The notes beneath the pieces are model-generated. The model saw nothing but the letters and a program-made list of their open reading frames with translations, was not told the DNA's origin and made no database searches. From assembly GCF_050003625.1 (NCBI RefSeq), contig NC_134397.1, positions 280,606,070 through 280,670,069 on the forward strand: 64,000 nucleotides of DNA, given 5' to 3'. This DNA comes from Haematobia irritans. Taxonomy: Eukaryota; Arthropoda; Insecta; Diptera; Muscidae. Each line of letters opens with the position of its first letter. Position 1 is the stretch's first letter. A program made the translations under genes and the position numbers. Positions 1 to 11,140 of this stretch are shown here, piece after piece.

Positions 1-469
1 AACTGGTTCCAAAGATTTCGTCTTTACTAATGATTTTGGTATTGATTCCATGCCAAAGAAGCTGAGAATTCAAGTAACGATAATTTTAAGACGCGATTCT
101 CTATTAAATTTGGAGCAAACTTGAAGAAAAATTTAAAATGTTCGTTTTTCAAGTTGTTTTCTTCATATGCTATCAAAGTCCTTTACAAGCGCGTTAACGA
201 CAACACAATTGTTCAAATTCAGCCTCGACTTCAAGCAGAAATTATGCTATGCAAATGAGTTAATTTTTCTTAAATTGTGTCTGTCTTGTCTGTCTGTCTT
301 TCATAAAATTTTTAACTCTAATTTATCCCTTCAAAATATGACAAAACATTGTAAAATTCATCGACATTTATTCAAATCTGAACAACTTCTGGATCACATT
401 GTGGGGATCCAACTCTCTTGGGAGCTCTTTTTTTACTGGGATGCGAATCTAATTATTTTTTTATTTTAG
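1..469. other. Intron sequence upstream of a yellow-family exon
   Basis: AT-rich sequence with no coding similarity that I can see. It ends in a pyrimidine-rich tract and TTTTAG at 464-469, a normal splice acceptor for the exon that follows. The earlier part of the yellow-family gene (signal peptide and first exon or exons) must lie before this window. Confidence 0.5.
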
Positions 470-660
470 ATAATAACACATTTAGAACTTTTTTGACAAT
501 ACCACGTCTCAATTTTGGCGTTCCCTACTCATTGGCCACAATAATTTCAAATGATCGTGGAAAGCAGCTAAATCCGAAGGTTGAATCCTTCCCTAGCTAT
601 GAATGGCACCATAGTCATGGTACCAATTGTACTGGAATAACCTCCGCTCTGAGAACATAT
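470..660 (+). CDS. Yellow/MRJP family protein, internal exon 1 of 3 seen
   Basis: Yellow proteins are secreted beta-propeller proteins of the major royal jelly protein family, several with roles in melanin pigment formation. This exon reads from TTTTAG acceptor to a GTAAGT donor at 661. It encodes the early propeller segment with the family pattern of a hydrophobic strand, 'TIPRLNFGVPYSLATI', and then a proline-rich stretch ending before 'TSALRTY'. It joins in the same gene to 1017-1395 and 18257-18621, which carry clearer family motifs. The reading frame enters with one base from an earlier exon. Which yellow paralogue this is I cannot decide from sequence alone. No disruption is visible. 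Confidence 0.8.
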
Positions 661-1016
661 GTAAGTATGAAAAAATATGTATTTCGAGCGCATTATTTAA
701 GTACTTGTCTTAATAATAGGACAAGCTAAGCAAGAGAGCGCCCAATTTAAAATGGTAAATACCATCTCATACAGGTAAATAAAAGTTTTCATTACTTTTA
801 CCTGTATGAGATGATATTCAATAATAAATACATTTTTGTGGGGGGGTTAGTCTCCCCTTTTGATTTTGAAAACTATTTTAAATGAGATCAATGGGATTCA
901 TTGTAATTATTGTAAAGCTATGACATTAATATATTTATTTAAAAACGAACAAAGTTCTTAAATGAAATGATAAAAATGTAATGTATAAATGTAAGCATAT
1001 TATTGTATACTTTTAG
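661..1016 (+). other. Intron of the yellow-family gene
   Basis: Bounded by GTAAGT at 661 and TTTTAG at 1011-1016. It includes a short G run near 840 and a near-palindrome around 762-812 (copies of TACCTGTATGAGATG in both orientations). No gene is visible. Confidence 0.7.
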
Positions 1017-1395
1017 ATCGATGAATGTAGACGACTATGGGTCTTGGACTCAGGCCAAATCCATTCTCTTCAGTTGTGTGCTCCACAAATTCTAGTATTC
1101 GATTTGACATCAAACGAATTGATCGAACGGTATGTGTTCCCTGCAAACAACTACAAAGCTGGTATCTCAGTCTATACAGACATGGTTGCGGATATACCAT
1201 CCAGAGACGATTGTAAGAATACCCATTTATATGTAGCCGATGCCTGGGGCCACGGTTTAATTGTCTACGATATGCTGAGACACAAATCATGGCGTATTGA
1301 ACACGATCTTATGAAACCGGATAGAACATTGATCAACAATGTCCACGACGGAATATTCACCGTAAGTCTTAGCCCGAAGAATAGAAAACTGGAAG
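1017..1395 (+). CDS. Yellow/MRJP family protein, internal exon 2 of 3 seen
   Basis: This is the most diagnostic exon. It starts with 'IDECRRLWVLDSG', the family hallmark, continues through 'PQILVFDLTSNELIERYVFP' and the motif 'YVADAWGHGLIVYD', and ends in 'DGIFTVSLSPKNRKLEG'. The residue pattern is typical of the six-bladed Yellow/MRJP propeller. It follows an ATTGTATACTTTTAG acceptor and ends in a phase-1 donor GTATGT at 1396; the phase agrees with the next exon, where G plus AT gives Asp. The coding sequence is intact. A shorter reading on the opposite strand is a shadow. Confidence 0.9.
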
Positions 1396-2168
1396 GTATG
1401 TATCTGTTTTATTTGTTTATACATTTGAAAAAAATCTTGAACAGCGTTCGAATTTGATAAACACCAAAACAAGAACGTTCGTTGTCTTTTTTTCATGAAT
1501 GCCTTTCTTAGTTTAATGATTTACCCTACGCCCCACACGCAGAGCAGAAACGGATTTGTCAAGATCACATTCGAAGACCAAAATAAAATGATTTGTTTCT
1601 TGTGGCAAATAATATATTTTGCCGTAACCATGATCTCGCAATTAAGCTGTTACGATCTTGACATAACGAATTTCAATTAAAAGAAAATTTTTACTGTGGT
1701 CTTCGACAAAAATGTAGTTCTCCCAATTAAATTGGCATGGGCGCAATCTAAAATATTGTCATCTTTAAGAAATACTAAATACAAATAACATATATGTGGA
1801 TCTATGACAAAACTGCATAAGTCTAAAAACTCAATTGTACAGGAGAGCGAAAATACACCTTTAAGGGGTCACAAAAAATTAATGTAGAAAACATCAGGAA
1901 AGTGTTTAATATTTGCGTGATAGACCTTAATTTTCCACTTTACCAAATTCACCAGAAAAATTACTGACTTATGTTGTTTTGTCAATTGAAATGTTATTTC
2001 AAAAAATAATATATCTCTATTTATAGTTTTTTCTCGCATTGAATCCTGACTAAGAAAACAACACAACTGAAGTTAAATGTGCCTTTGTTTGAATCTGTTA
2101 TTCGACAAAACACCATGACTCGAGATATTTTGTCTTTTTTTTAAGAAATTGATCAATTACAGAGTGTA
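1396..2168. other. Start of 16.9-kb yellow-gene intron; repeat remnant
   Basis: Begins with the GTATGT donor. No gene is visible. From about 2100 it carries a repeat ('CGACAAAACACCATGACTCG') that recurs at 7482, so it is the left part of a dispersed element interrupted by the insertion at 2169-2987. Confidence 0.5.
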
Positions 2169-2987
2169 CACCCTCACAAAAAATCGCTTCTGTAACATAT
2201 ACTCCCAAACATATTTTGCTTCAAGCATATACATTTTTGGGTATTGCCCAAACATTTATATGTTTGATCTCTACCAATATATAATATGTTTGAAAGCATA
2301 TTGGTCTAAACAATATATGTTTGGGTAGTCTAAGTTCCAAACATTTTGTATTTTTGCATCCAAATTCAATAATGTTGTCTTCTAAAAAACAATATGTTAT
2401 TATGTGACCATATAATATGTTTGGAAGCATTTTGCACCCAAAAATATTATATGCTTAAAAAAAATTCTCCCAAACAATATTGTGCTCAAAATTTTATTTT
2501 TTACACCTTTTTCTGTAATACAAACATTGAAGAAGAAATTATTCAATTTTATGATTTTTTTATTTTAATTTTACCTTTTGCCGGACGGGGATTCGAACAG
2601 CGGACCACACAGTTTGTAAGGATCAAAGAAGTAGCTGATCAATTGCCCAAGGAAAAATAAAATGTTAATTTTGTAATAACAAGCAACAACCACCAACTTA
2701 ATTCAATATCGCTCCCTGTTAAATAGCGCTCCAAGCTACTAAACACATATATGTTTATAGGCTATTTCTAAATTAATATATGTTTGCATCCAAGCATATT
2801 ATATTTACAAACATTTTATGTCCCAAACATAATATGTTCTAACATATTAACATATATGTCCCAAACATGTTATGCTAGTTTATGAACATTATATGCTTGC
2901 ACTCAAAAATATTGTGTTTAAGAATTTGTGTTCCAAACATATAATGTTTATAGCCAAACATATGAAAAACAGTCTTTTTCATCCGTG
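2169..2987 (+). mobile_element. TA-flanked TIR element, copy T1
   Basis: An 819-bp non-coding element flanked by TA on both sides (2167-2168 and 2988-2989), with short inverted ends (CACCCTCAC... and ...CATCCGTG). It is dense in variants of ATATGTTTGGG/CCCAAACATAT in both orientations. The same element occurs inverted at 4899-5878. The 2577-2640 part contains a tRNA-like box-B segment next to 'CCGGACGGGG', read on the minus strand. Comparison with the related sequence at 7510-7560, which lacks the insert, supports the insertion boundaries. Small ORFs here are shadows. Confidence 0.7.
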
Positions 2988-2989
2988 TA

Positions 2990-3506
2990 GGCTTATGTTG
3001 TTTTGTCAAAAATATCATACAAGTATTTTGAATATGTATTTGACAACATATGTTGTTTTGTCAAAATTAAACTTAAAAATTCGACTATGTATGTCCCACA
3101 AGGCAACGACCACTACTTGGTACCATAGTCAATTACAATTCCAAAATTCACACGGACGAAAAATACTGTTTTCCACATGTTTGGGTGTAAACATTATATG
3201 TTTGGAACGCAAATTTCTTAACACAATATTTTTAAGTGCAAGCATATAATATTCACAAGCATGTTTGGGTCATTTTTGTTAATATGTTGTTTTGTTAATA
3301 TGTCACGGAGACACAATTTGCGAAGAATTCAGATCCGTAAATTAAACCCGGTATCAAAAGACTTTTTGCCAGGAGAAGTCGAATATTGACTGGTGTGTAT
3401 GAATAAGTAACCCCATAAAGCACGTAACTTTGCATATGTCTGACCAACGACTGTGTTTATGTTACATGACTAGACCAACTCAATGTGTTATTGAAAACCA
3501 CTCCTA
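2990..3506. repeat. Right half of dispersed repeat Q
   Basis: 'GGCTTATGTTGTTTTGTCAAAA' style sequence (first 20 bases GGCTTATGTTGTTTTGTCAA) continues the repeat begun near 2100. It matches 7548-7680 with moderate divergence. It contains several copies of TTGTTTTGTCAAAA. No coding content is recognised. Confidence 0.5.
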
Positions 3507-3929
3507 TTTATACCCAGGGCTACCAATAAAATTTCAAGAATAATCGTCACTTTTTTCCGAAAAAATCGTCATAATCGTCACTTCCATTTTAAAAATCGTC
3601 AAAAAATCTGCAATGTTAATAATATTAAAACCAAAATAATTTTTTGATTAAAAACAAAACCATTTATTTCATATAAAGAAAAGAAAAATTAACACAACAA
3701 AATCATAATGAATTCAGTCTTGTATAAAAATAAAATTTAAAAATAAAAAACATTTTTATACAATGCTATGAAATTCAAAACATAGTATAACAAATATTTT
3801 TTTTAAATATAGTTTCACTTCAGTAAGTTTTTTATTTAAAAATAAAAATAAAGAACTTTAATATTTACATATATGTTGCCCGATTTTCCAAAATTTGACA
3901 ATTTGCACAAATTTTATTAAAAATAAAAT

Positions 3930-4890
3930 TTAGCAAAATTTTCTATAGAAATAAAATTTTGACAAAATGTTCTACCGATATAAAGGCTTGACAAAGTTTT
4001 CAATAGAAATAAAATTTTGACAAAATTCTCTATAGAAATAAAATGTTGACAAATTTTTTATGGAAATAAAATTTTGACAAAATTTTCTATAGAAATAAAA
4101 TTTTGAAAAAAAATCTATGGAAATAAAATTTTGCGGAAATTTTCTATAGAAATAAAATTTTTACAACTTTTTCTGTAGGAATAAAATTTTAACAAAATTT
4201 TTTATAGAAATACATTTTTGACAAAATTATGTACAGATATAAAGGCTTGAGAAAGTTTTCTATAGAAATAAAATTTTGACAAAATTCTCTATAGAAATAA
4301 AATGTTGACAAATGTTTTTGATAGAAATAATATTTTGACAAAAATTTCTATAGAAATACAATTTTGACAAAATTTTCTATAGAAATACAATTTTGACAAA
4401 ATTTTCTGCAGATATAAAGGCTTGAGAAAGTTTTCTATAGAAATAAAATTTTGACAAAATTCTCTATAGAAATAAAATGTTGACAAATGTTTTTGTAGAA
4501 ATACAATTTTGACAAAATTTTCTAAAGAAATACAATTTTGACAAAATTTTGTATAGAAATAAAATTTTGACAAAATATTCTATAGAAAAAAATGTTGACA
4601 AAATTTTCTATAGAAATAAAATTTTGACAAAATTTTCTATAGAAATAAAATGTTGACAAAATTTTCTACGGAACTAAAATGTTGACCAAATTTTCTATAA
4701 AAATAAAATTTTGACAAAATTTTCTATGGAAATAAAATTTTGCAAAAAAATCTATAGAAATAAAATCTTGCCAAATTTTTCTATAGAAATAAAATTTTGC
4801 CGAAATTTTCTATAGAAATAAAATTTTAACAAAATTTTCTATAGAAAAAAAATTTTGACAAAATTTTCTATAAAAATAAAATTTGACAAA
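3930..4890. repeat. Degenerate ~29-bp tandem array inside the hAT element
   Basis: About 30 imperfect head-to-tail units built on AAAATTTTCTATAGAAATAA plus TTTTGAC. Some units carry a variant (GATATAAAGGCTTGA) that recurs every few units near 3980, 4230 and 4410, suggesting a higher-order repeat. A short remainder follows at 5880-6045 beyond the nested insertion. There are no spacers, so this is not a CRISPR array. A 94-residue minus-strand ORF is a by-product of the repeat. Confidence 0.85.
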
Positions 4891-5261
4891 CTTTTCTACA
4901 CGGATGAAAAAGACTGTTTTTCATATGTTTGGCTATAAACATTATATGTTTGGAACACAAATTTTTAAACACAATATTTTTGAGTGTAAGCATATAATGT
5001 TCATAAACTAGCATAACATGTTTGGGACATATATGTTAATATGTTAGAACATATTATGTTTGGGACATAAAATGTTTGTAAATATAATATGCTTGGATGC
5101 AAACATATATTAATTTAGAAATAGCCTATTAACATATATGTGTTTAGTAGCTTGGAGCGCTATTTAACAGGGAGCGATATTGAATTAAGTTGGTGGTTGT
5201 TGCTTGTTATTACAAAATTAACATTTTATTTTTCCTTGGGCAATTGATCAGCTACTTCTTT

Positions 5262-5450
5262 GATCCTTACAAACTGTGTGGTCCGCTGTTCGAATCCCCG
5301 TCCGGCAAAAGGTAAAATTAAAATTAAAAAAAAAAATCATACAATTGAATAGTTTCTTCTACAATGTTTGTATTACAGAAAAAGGTGCTAAGAACTAAAA
5401 AATCTCGTGGAAGTGAGAAAGATGTGGGGGAATATACAATTAGGCAGAAA
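5262..5450 (+). repeat. tRNA-like SINE-type segment within T2
   Basis: Contains GTGGTCCGCTGTTCGAATCC (Pol III box-B-like) followed by CCGTCCGGCAAAAGG, an A-rich stretch and 'TTTGTATTACAGAAAAAGGT'. The same order is found at 21882-22090, where a box A is also present. It looks like a tRNA-derived SINE carried within the TIR element. It is not a functional tRNA. Confidence 0.55.
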
Positions 5451-5464
5451 CAAAATTTTGAGCA

Positions 5465-5552
5465 TTCAGGTCGAAAACCTATGTTGGTAGCACCTATATT
5501 ACCTGTTTATTTTCATAATTCATTATGGTTGTAAATATATAAATAAATAAAT
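5465..5552 (+). mobile_element. 88-bp retroposed insert with (AAAT)n tail
   Basis: Flanked by a perfect 13-bp duplication AAAATTTTGAGCA (5452-5464 and 5553-5565) and ending in TAAATAAATAAAT. The sister element T1 has the uninterrupted sequence once. This is the mark of target-primed insertion of a heavily 5'-truncated LINE or a SINE. The family is unknown. Confidence 0.75.
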
Positions 5553-6297
5553 AAAATTTTGAGCACAATATTGTTTGGGAGAATTTTTTTAAGCATATAA
5601 TATTTTTGGGTGCAAAATGCTTCCAAACATATTATACGTTCACATAATAACATATTGTTTTTTGGAAGACAACATTATTGAATTTGGATGCAAAAATACA
5701 AAATGTTTGGAACTTAGACTACCCAAACATATATTGTTTAGACCAATATGCTTTCAAACATATTATATATTGGAAGAGATCAAACATATAAATGTTTGGG
5801 CAATTACCAAAAATGTATATGCTTGAAGCAAAATATGTTTGGGAGTATATGTTACAGAAGCGATTTTTTGTGAGCGTGTATAGAAGTAAAATTTTGAAAA
5901 AAAAAAAACAATTCTATAGAAATAAAAATGTACCGACATTTTCTATAGAACTTAAATTTTGAAAACTTTTTCTGTGGAAATAAAATTTTAACAAAATTTT
6001 CTATAGAAATAAAATTTTGACAAAATTATCTATAGAAATAAAATTTTGGTAAAGTGAGGTATAGCTCCTACATGTGTGAAATCTCTAGCAAAAACTTGCA
6101 ATTGCTCTATCTGACTATTGTCAAATGTATTCTCTCTTTTGGTGGCTCTAAATGTGTAAACGAACTGCTTCTAGTCCAAATTTTTGAACCGAACTAATAT
6201 CGTCATTTTTGGTGCAAAAATCGGAAAATCGGCATATGCTATTTTTTGAGTAAAAAATCGTCAAAATGCCGATAAATCGGCAAAATTGGCAGCCCTG

Positions 6298-7477
6298 TTT
6301 ATACCCACCACCATAGAATGGTGATGGGGGTATAATAAGTTTGTCATTCCGTGTGTAACACATCGAAATATCGTTTTCCGACTATATAAAGCATATATAT
6401 TCTTGATCAGGGAGAAATTCTAAGACGATATAAGCATGTCCGTCTGTCTGTCTATTGTAATCACGCTACAGCCTTCAATAATGGCGCTATCGTCTGGAAA
6501 TTTGGCACAGATTTGTTTTTTGTTTGCAGGCAGGTCAAGTTCGAAGATGGGCTATATTGGTCCAAGTTTTGATATAGTCCCCATATAAACCGACTTCCTG
6601 ATTTGGGGTATTGGGCTTATAAAAACCGTAGTTTTTATACAATTTGCATGAAATTGAAAATGTAGAGGTACCATAAAAAGGTGTGCCATCGGTCCATGTT
6701 TTGGTTGTCATATAGACCGATCTCCCGATTTTGTTTCTTGGACTTCTAGAAACTGTATTTACTATCCGATTTGCCTGAAATTGGAAATCTAGAGATATTT
6801 TGGGACCATAAAGAGGTGTGTCGAAAATGGTCCGTATCGGTCCTTCTTCTTGGGCGTCTAGAAACTATCCGATTTGCCTGAAATTGGAAATCTAGACGTA
6901 TTTTGGGACCATAAAGAGGTGTGTCGAAAATGGTCCGTATCGGTCCGTGTTTTGGTATAGCCCCCATATAGACCAATCTCCCGATTTTGCTTCTTGGGCG
7001 TCTATAAACTGTATTTTCTATCCGATTTGCCAAAAATTGAAAATCTAGAGGTATAAAAGAAAACACTTCTTTCAGGGTAAAAAAGGCGCACTGATCATGA
7101 AAATTGCTTGAAATTGAAAGTAAAATTTCCAGATTTTACTCATCGTATTCATTTAAATATTGTCGGAAAAAATCTACAGATTTAAGATTTCAAATCAAGG
7201 CGTTATTTCATCATATATACGATATGTTTATGATTTCTCTAAAACTCAAACAAAATTGGTTCACATAAATCGGATCTAGTCTTCATAGGTAGAATCGGAT
7301 TGAACTGATTTGCTTGGGAGAAAATTTGTTATCAAACCCCCTAAAAATCTATATATTATCAAGAAACCCGCTACGACGAAGAGTTTTCAAAGTAAACTAT
7401 TATATTTGATTCATGGTGGTGGGTATTTAAGATTCGGCCCGGCCGAACTTACTGCTGTATATACTTGTTTTTACTTG
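6298..7477 (+). mobile_element. HINE/mini-me-like Helitron-derived element A
   Basis: Starts with a hairpin (TATACCCACCACC ... GGTGATGGGGGTATAATAAG) and carries 'GCATGTCCGTCTGTCTGTC' about 130 bp in. It has internal ~110-bp repeats ending '...GACCATAAAGAGGTGTGTCG' and a 3' end with the palindrome CGGCCCGGCCG followed by TATACTTGTTTTT. This order of 5' hairpin, GTCY tract and 3' GC palindrome is what is known from dipteran mini-me/HINE elements. The ORF at 6746-7066 (-) is an artefact of the internal repeats. Confidence 0.65.
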
Positions 7478-7872
7478 TTTTTTCGACAAAACACCATGAC
7501 TCGAAATATGTTGTTTTGTAAACAAAATTGGTCAATTACACAAACCTTATGGACTTATGTTTTTTTGTCAAAAGTATTATACAAATATTTCGATTTTATT
7601 TTACAACATATAATGAGATATGTTTTGTCAAAATTAAACTTAAAAAATTCGCGACTTATGTTGTTTTCACCATTATATACCTAACAATTTTGGGCAGATG
7701 TTGAAAATCTGTAAACACAGACAAATGCGCCTTCAAAACCTACACACTACATACAATTTTGTAGAATTTGTCCTATGGGGTTATGGGGTTTGGTCATAAG
7801 TCCGCAGATATTATTTTCCCAAAACTATATGTTTGTCCATAATAATAACACATATTTATGATCAAATAGTTC
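7478..7872. repeat. Dispersed repeat Q, second copy
   Basis: Starts 'CGACAAAACACCATGACTCG' as at 2103 and continues to 'AAACTTAAAAAATTCG', paralogous to 2100-2166 plus 2990-3090, without the T1 insertion. No coding content. Confidence 0.5.
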
Positions 7873-8140
7873 CACGCAGAAAAAACTTTTAATAGTTCAA
7901 AAAATGTACTCTAATATAGTAAATTTTTCGTAACCACAACGAAAATTAACTTAGTTAAAGGAAAATTTCTGTAATTTTTTTTTTTTGTAGTTCACTAACT
8001 ACGAAATGAGAAGGATTTTTCTTAAATAAATGTCCATCGCAGTAGTTGATGCATCGTTGATTGTATTATAAAAATACATAGGCAATATAAAAATCTTACT
8101 ACAAAATGTGGACAATTTACTAGAAAAAGCTTATTCTCAT

Positions 8141-8281
8141 TATACCCTTCACCACTACTGTGTTACAGGGTATAATAAGTTTGTGCATTTGTATGTAACG
8201 CCAAGAAGGAAAAGTCTGAGACCCATCGTTTAGTATACCGATCGTCTTAGAATTAAATTCTGAGTCGATTTAGCGATGTCC

Positions 8282-8323
<42 letters not shown>

Positions 8324-9477
8324 CTGTCTGTCTGTTGATGTATTTTTGTGTGCAAAGTACAGCTCGCAGTTTTAATCCGATTATCCCAAAATTTGGTATA
8401 GGGTCCTGTTTCGGCTCAAAGACGATCCCTATTGATTTTGGAAAAAATCGGTTCAGATTTAGATATAGCTGCCATATATATTTTTCACCGATCTGGTCAT
8501 AATTGGCGTGTATATCAACCGATCTTCCTCAAATTCCGTAAATCCGAATATTTTATGAGTCTCGAAAAACTTGCAAAATATCAGCCAAATCGGTTCAGAT
8601 TTAGATATAGCTCCCATATATAGCTTTCGCCCGATTTACACTCAAATGACCACAGAGGCCAATTTTTTCCTCCGATTTAGTTGAAATTTTGCACAGGGAG
8701 TGTAATTAGCATTGTAGCTATGCGTGTCAAATTTGGTTGAAATCGGTTCAGATTTAGATATAGCTCCCATATATAGCTTTCGCCCGATTTACACTCATAT
8801 GACCACAGAGGCCAATTTTTTGCTCCGATTTGGTTGAAATTTTGCACAGGGAGTAGAATTAGCATTGTAGCTATGCGTGCCAAATTTGGTTGAAATCGGT
8901 TCAGATTTAGATATATCTCCCATATATAGCTTTCGCCCGATTTATACTCATATGACCGTAGAGGCCAATTTTTAACTCCGATTTAGTTGAAATTTTACAC
9001 AGGGAGTAGAATTAGCATTGTAGCTATGTGTGCCAAATTTGGTTGAAATCGGTTCAGATTTAGATATAGCTCCCATATATATGTTTTTCTGATTTCGACA
9101 AAAATGGTCAAAATACCAACAATTTCCTTGTAAAATCGCCACTGCTTAGTCGAAAAGTTGTAAAAATGACTCTAATTTTCCTAAACTTCTAATGCATATA
9201 TATCGGGCAATAAATCATAAATAAACTTTTGCGAACATTGTGTTCCACCCTAGTGCATTAGCCGACTTAAATTTTGAGTCTATAGATTTTGTAGAAGTCT
9301 ATCAAATTCTTCCAGATCGAGTGATATTTAAATGTATGTATTTGGGACAAACCTTTATATATAGCCCCCAACACATTTGACGGATGTGATATGGTATCGA
9401 AAATTTAGATCTACAAAGTGGTGCAGGGTATAATATAGTCGGCCCGCCCGACTTTAGACTTTCCTTACTGGTTTTTT
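8141..9477 (+). mobile_element. HINE/mini-me-like element B
   Basis: The 5' hairpin (TATACCCTTCACCACTACTG ... CAGGGTATAATAAG) is followed by 'CGATTTAGCGATGTCCGTCT' and a (GTCT)n tract at 8279-8335. Three to four ~150-bp internal repeats follow ('ATCGGTTCAGATTTAGATAT', 'GGCCAATTTTT', 'CAGGGAGTAGAATTAGCATT'). The 3' end is GTCGGCCCGCCCGACTTTAGACTTTCCTTACT. ORFs ending 'NRFRFRYSSHI' are by-products of the internal repeats. Confidence 0.7.
8279..8337 (+). repeat. (GTCT)n microsatellite of HINE B
   Basis: About 14 GTCT/GTCC units. GTCY tracts are a normal internal feature of mini-me elements; shorter tracts occur at the homologous place in the copies at 6436, 9982, 21190 (reverse) and 57114. Confidence 0.9.
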
Positions 9478-9725
9478 ACTAAAATTGTGTTCCACCCTAG
9501 TGCATTAGCCAACTTAAATTTTGAGTCTATAGATTTTGTAAAAGTCTATCAAATTCTGTCCAAATCGAGTGATATTGAAATGTATGTAATTGGGACAAAC
9601 CTTTATATATAGAACCCAACACATTTGTCGGATGTGATATGGTATCGAAAATTTAGATCTACAAAGTGGTGCAGGGTATAATATAGTCGGCCCCGCCCGA
9701 CTTTAGACTTTCCTTACTTGTTTTT
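9478..9725 (+). mobile_element. Tandem duplicate of the HINE 3' module
   Basis: About 240 bp from 'ATTGTGTTCCACCCTAGTGC' to 'GACTTTAGACTTTCCTTACT' repeats the last ~240 bp of element B head to tail. The same 3' module stands alone at 42989-43240 and 55160-55408. Confidence 0.8.
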
Positions 9726-9845
9726 ATTATAAGTTGGAGTATTTTTCCTCGTATTGAAAGTTTTAGATAAAGTAGAATAAAAAGTAGTTAATATAATCCT
9801 TGACGGGAAAAGCGAGATCAGAAGGGGATCGTGTGTGTGGTTTTT

Positions 9846-11140
9846 TATACCCTTCACCACTACTGTGGTACAGGGTATAATAAGTTTGTGCATTTGTATG
9901 TAACGCCAAGAAGGAAAAGTCTGAGACCCATCGTTTAGTATACCGATCGTCTTAGAATTAAATTCTGAGTCGATTTAGCGATGTCCGTCTGTCTGTCTGT
10001 CCGTCTGTCTGTTGATGTATTTTTGTGTGCAAAGTACAGCTCGCAGTTTTAGTCCGATTGTCCTAAAATTGGGTATGGGGTCCTGTTTCGGCTCAAAGAC
10101 GATCCCTATTGATTTTGGAAAAAATCGGTTCAGATTTAGATAAAGCTGCCATATATATTTTTCACCGATCTGGTCATAATTGGCGTGTATATCAACCGAT
10201 CTTCCTCAAATTCCGTACATCCGAATATTTTATGAGTCTCGAAAAACTTGCAAAATATCATCCAAATCGGTTCAGATTTAGATATAGCTCCCACATATAG
10301 CTTTCGCCCGATTTACACTCCTTTGTCCACAGAGGCCAATTTTTTGCTCCGATTTAGTTGACATTTTGCACAGGGAGTAGAATTAGCATTATAGCTATGC
10401 GTGTCAAATTTGGTGGAAATCGGTTCAGATTTAGATATAGCTCCCATATATAGCTTTCGCCCGATTTACACTCATATGACCACTGAGGCCAATCTTTTAC
10501 TCCGATTTGATTGAAATTTTGCACAGGGAGTAGAATGGGCATTGTAGCTATGCGTGCCAAATTTGGTTGAAATCGGTTCAGATTTAGATATAGCTCCCAT
10601 ATATAGCTTTCGCCCGATTTACACTCATAAGACCACAGGGGCTAATTTTTTGCTCCGATTTAGTTGAAATTTTGCACAGGGAGTAGAATTAGCATTGTTG
10701 CTATGCGTGCCAAATTAAGTTGAAATCGGTTCAGATTTAGATATAGCTCCCATATATATGTTTTTCTGATTTCGACAAAAATGGTCAAAATACCAACATT
10801 TTCCTTGTAAAATCGCCACTGCTTAGTCGAAAAGTTGAAAAAATGACTCTAATTTTCTTAAACTTCTAATACATATATATCGAGCGATAAATCATAAATA
10901 AATTTTTGCGAAGTTTCCTTAAGATTGCTTCAGATTTAAATGTTTCCCATATTTTTTTACTAACATTGTGTTCCACCCTAGTGCATTAGCCGACTTAAAT
11001 TTTGAGTCTATAGATTTTGTAAAAGTCTATCAAAGTCTGTCCAGATTGAGTGATATTTAAATGTATGTATTTGAGACAAACCTTTATATATAGCACCCAA
11101 CACATTTGACGGATGTGATATGGTATCGAAATCTACAAAG
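9846..11140 (+). mobile_element. HINE/mini-me-like element D, 3'-truncated
   Basis: The same architecture as element B with a shorter GTCT tract. It runs into the 3' module ('GTGTTCCACCCTAGTGCATT' at 10968) but stops at 'GGTATCGAAATCTACAAAG', lacking the terminal palindrome and CTTTCCTTACTTG end. Flanking LE sequence resumes at about 11140. Confidence 0.7.

Larger units (their letters stand above)
4899..5878 (-). mobile_element. TA-flanked TIR element, copy T2 (inverted relative to T1)
   Basis: Begins CACGGATGAAAAAGACTG and ends GTGAGCGTG, flanked by TA at 4897-4898 and 5879-5880. It is the reverse orientation of T1 (2169-2987), with high similarity over the whole length. It is longer because it keeps a ~55-bp stretch after 'GAAAAAGGTGCTAAGAACTA' and has an extra 88-bp insertion at 5465-5552. 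It sits inside the hAT tandem array. Confidence 0.75.
3515..6297 (+). mobile_element. hAT-type non-autonomous element
   Basis: The ends are inverted: CAGGGCTACCAAT at the left and, read inward from the right, CAGGGCTGCCAATTTTGCCG. It is flanked by a perfect 8-bp duplication TTTATACC (3507-3514 and 6298-6305). CAGGG-type ends plus an 8-bp duplication are the signature of hAT transposons. The inside has no transposase. It holds subterminal AATCGTCA motifs at both ends, a long degenerate ~29-bp tandem array and a nested TA-flanked element (4899-5878). The target was the first bases of the HINE that resumes at 6298. Confidence 0.85.

Noticed and set aside
3930..4890. Regularly repeated ~29-bp units resembling a CRISPR array
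   Set aside because: The units are directly adjacent and degenerate, with no unique spacers, no leader and no cas genes; the sequence is eukaryotic.
8432..10560. Repeated ~65-residue ORFs ending in an Asn-Arg-Phe-Arg-Phe-Arg pattern
   Set aside because: They come from the internal repeats of HINE elements, occur in both orientations and lack starts, domains or conservation of frame.
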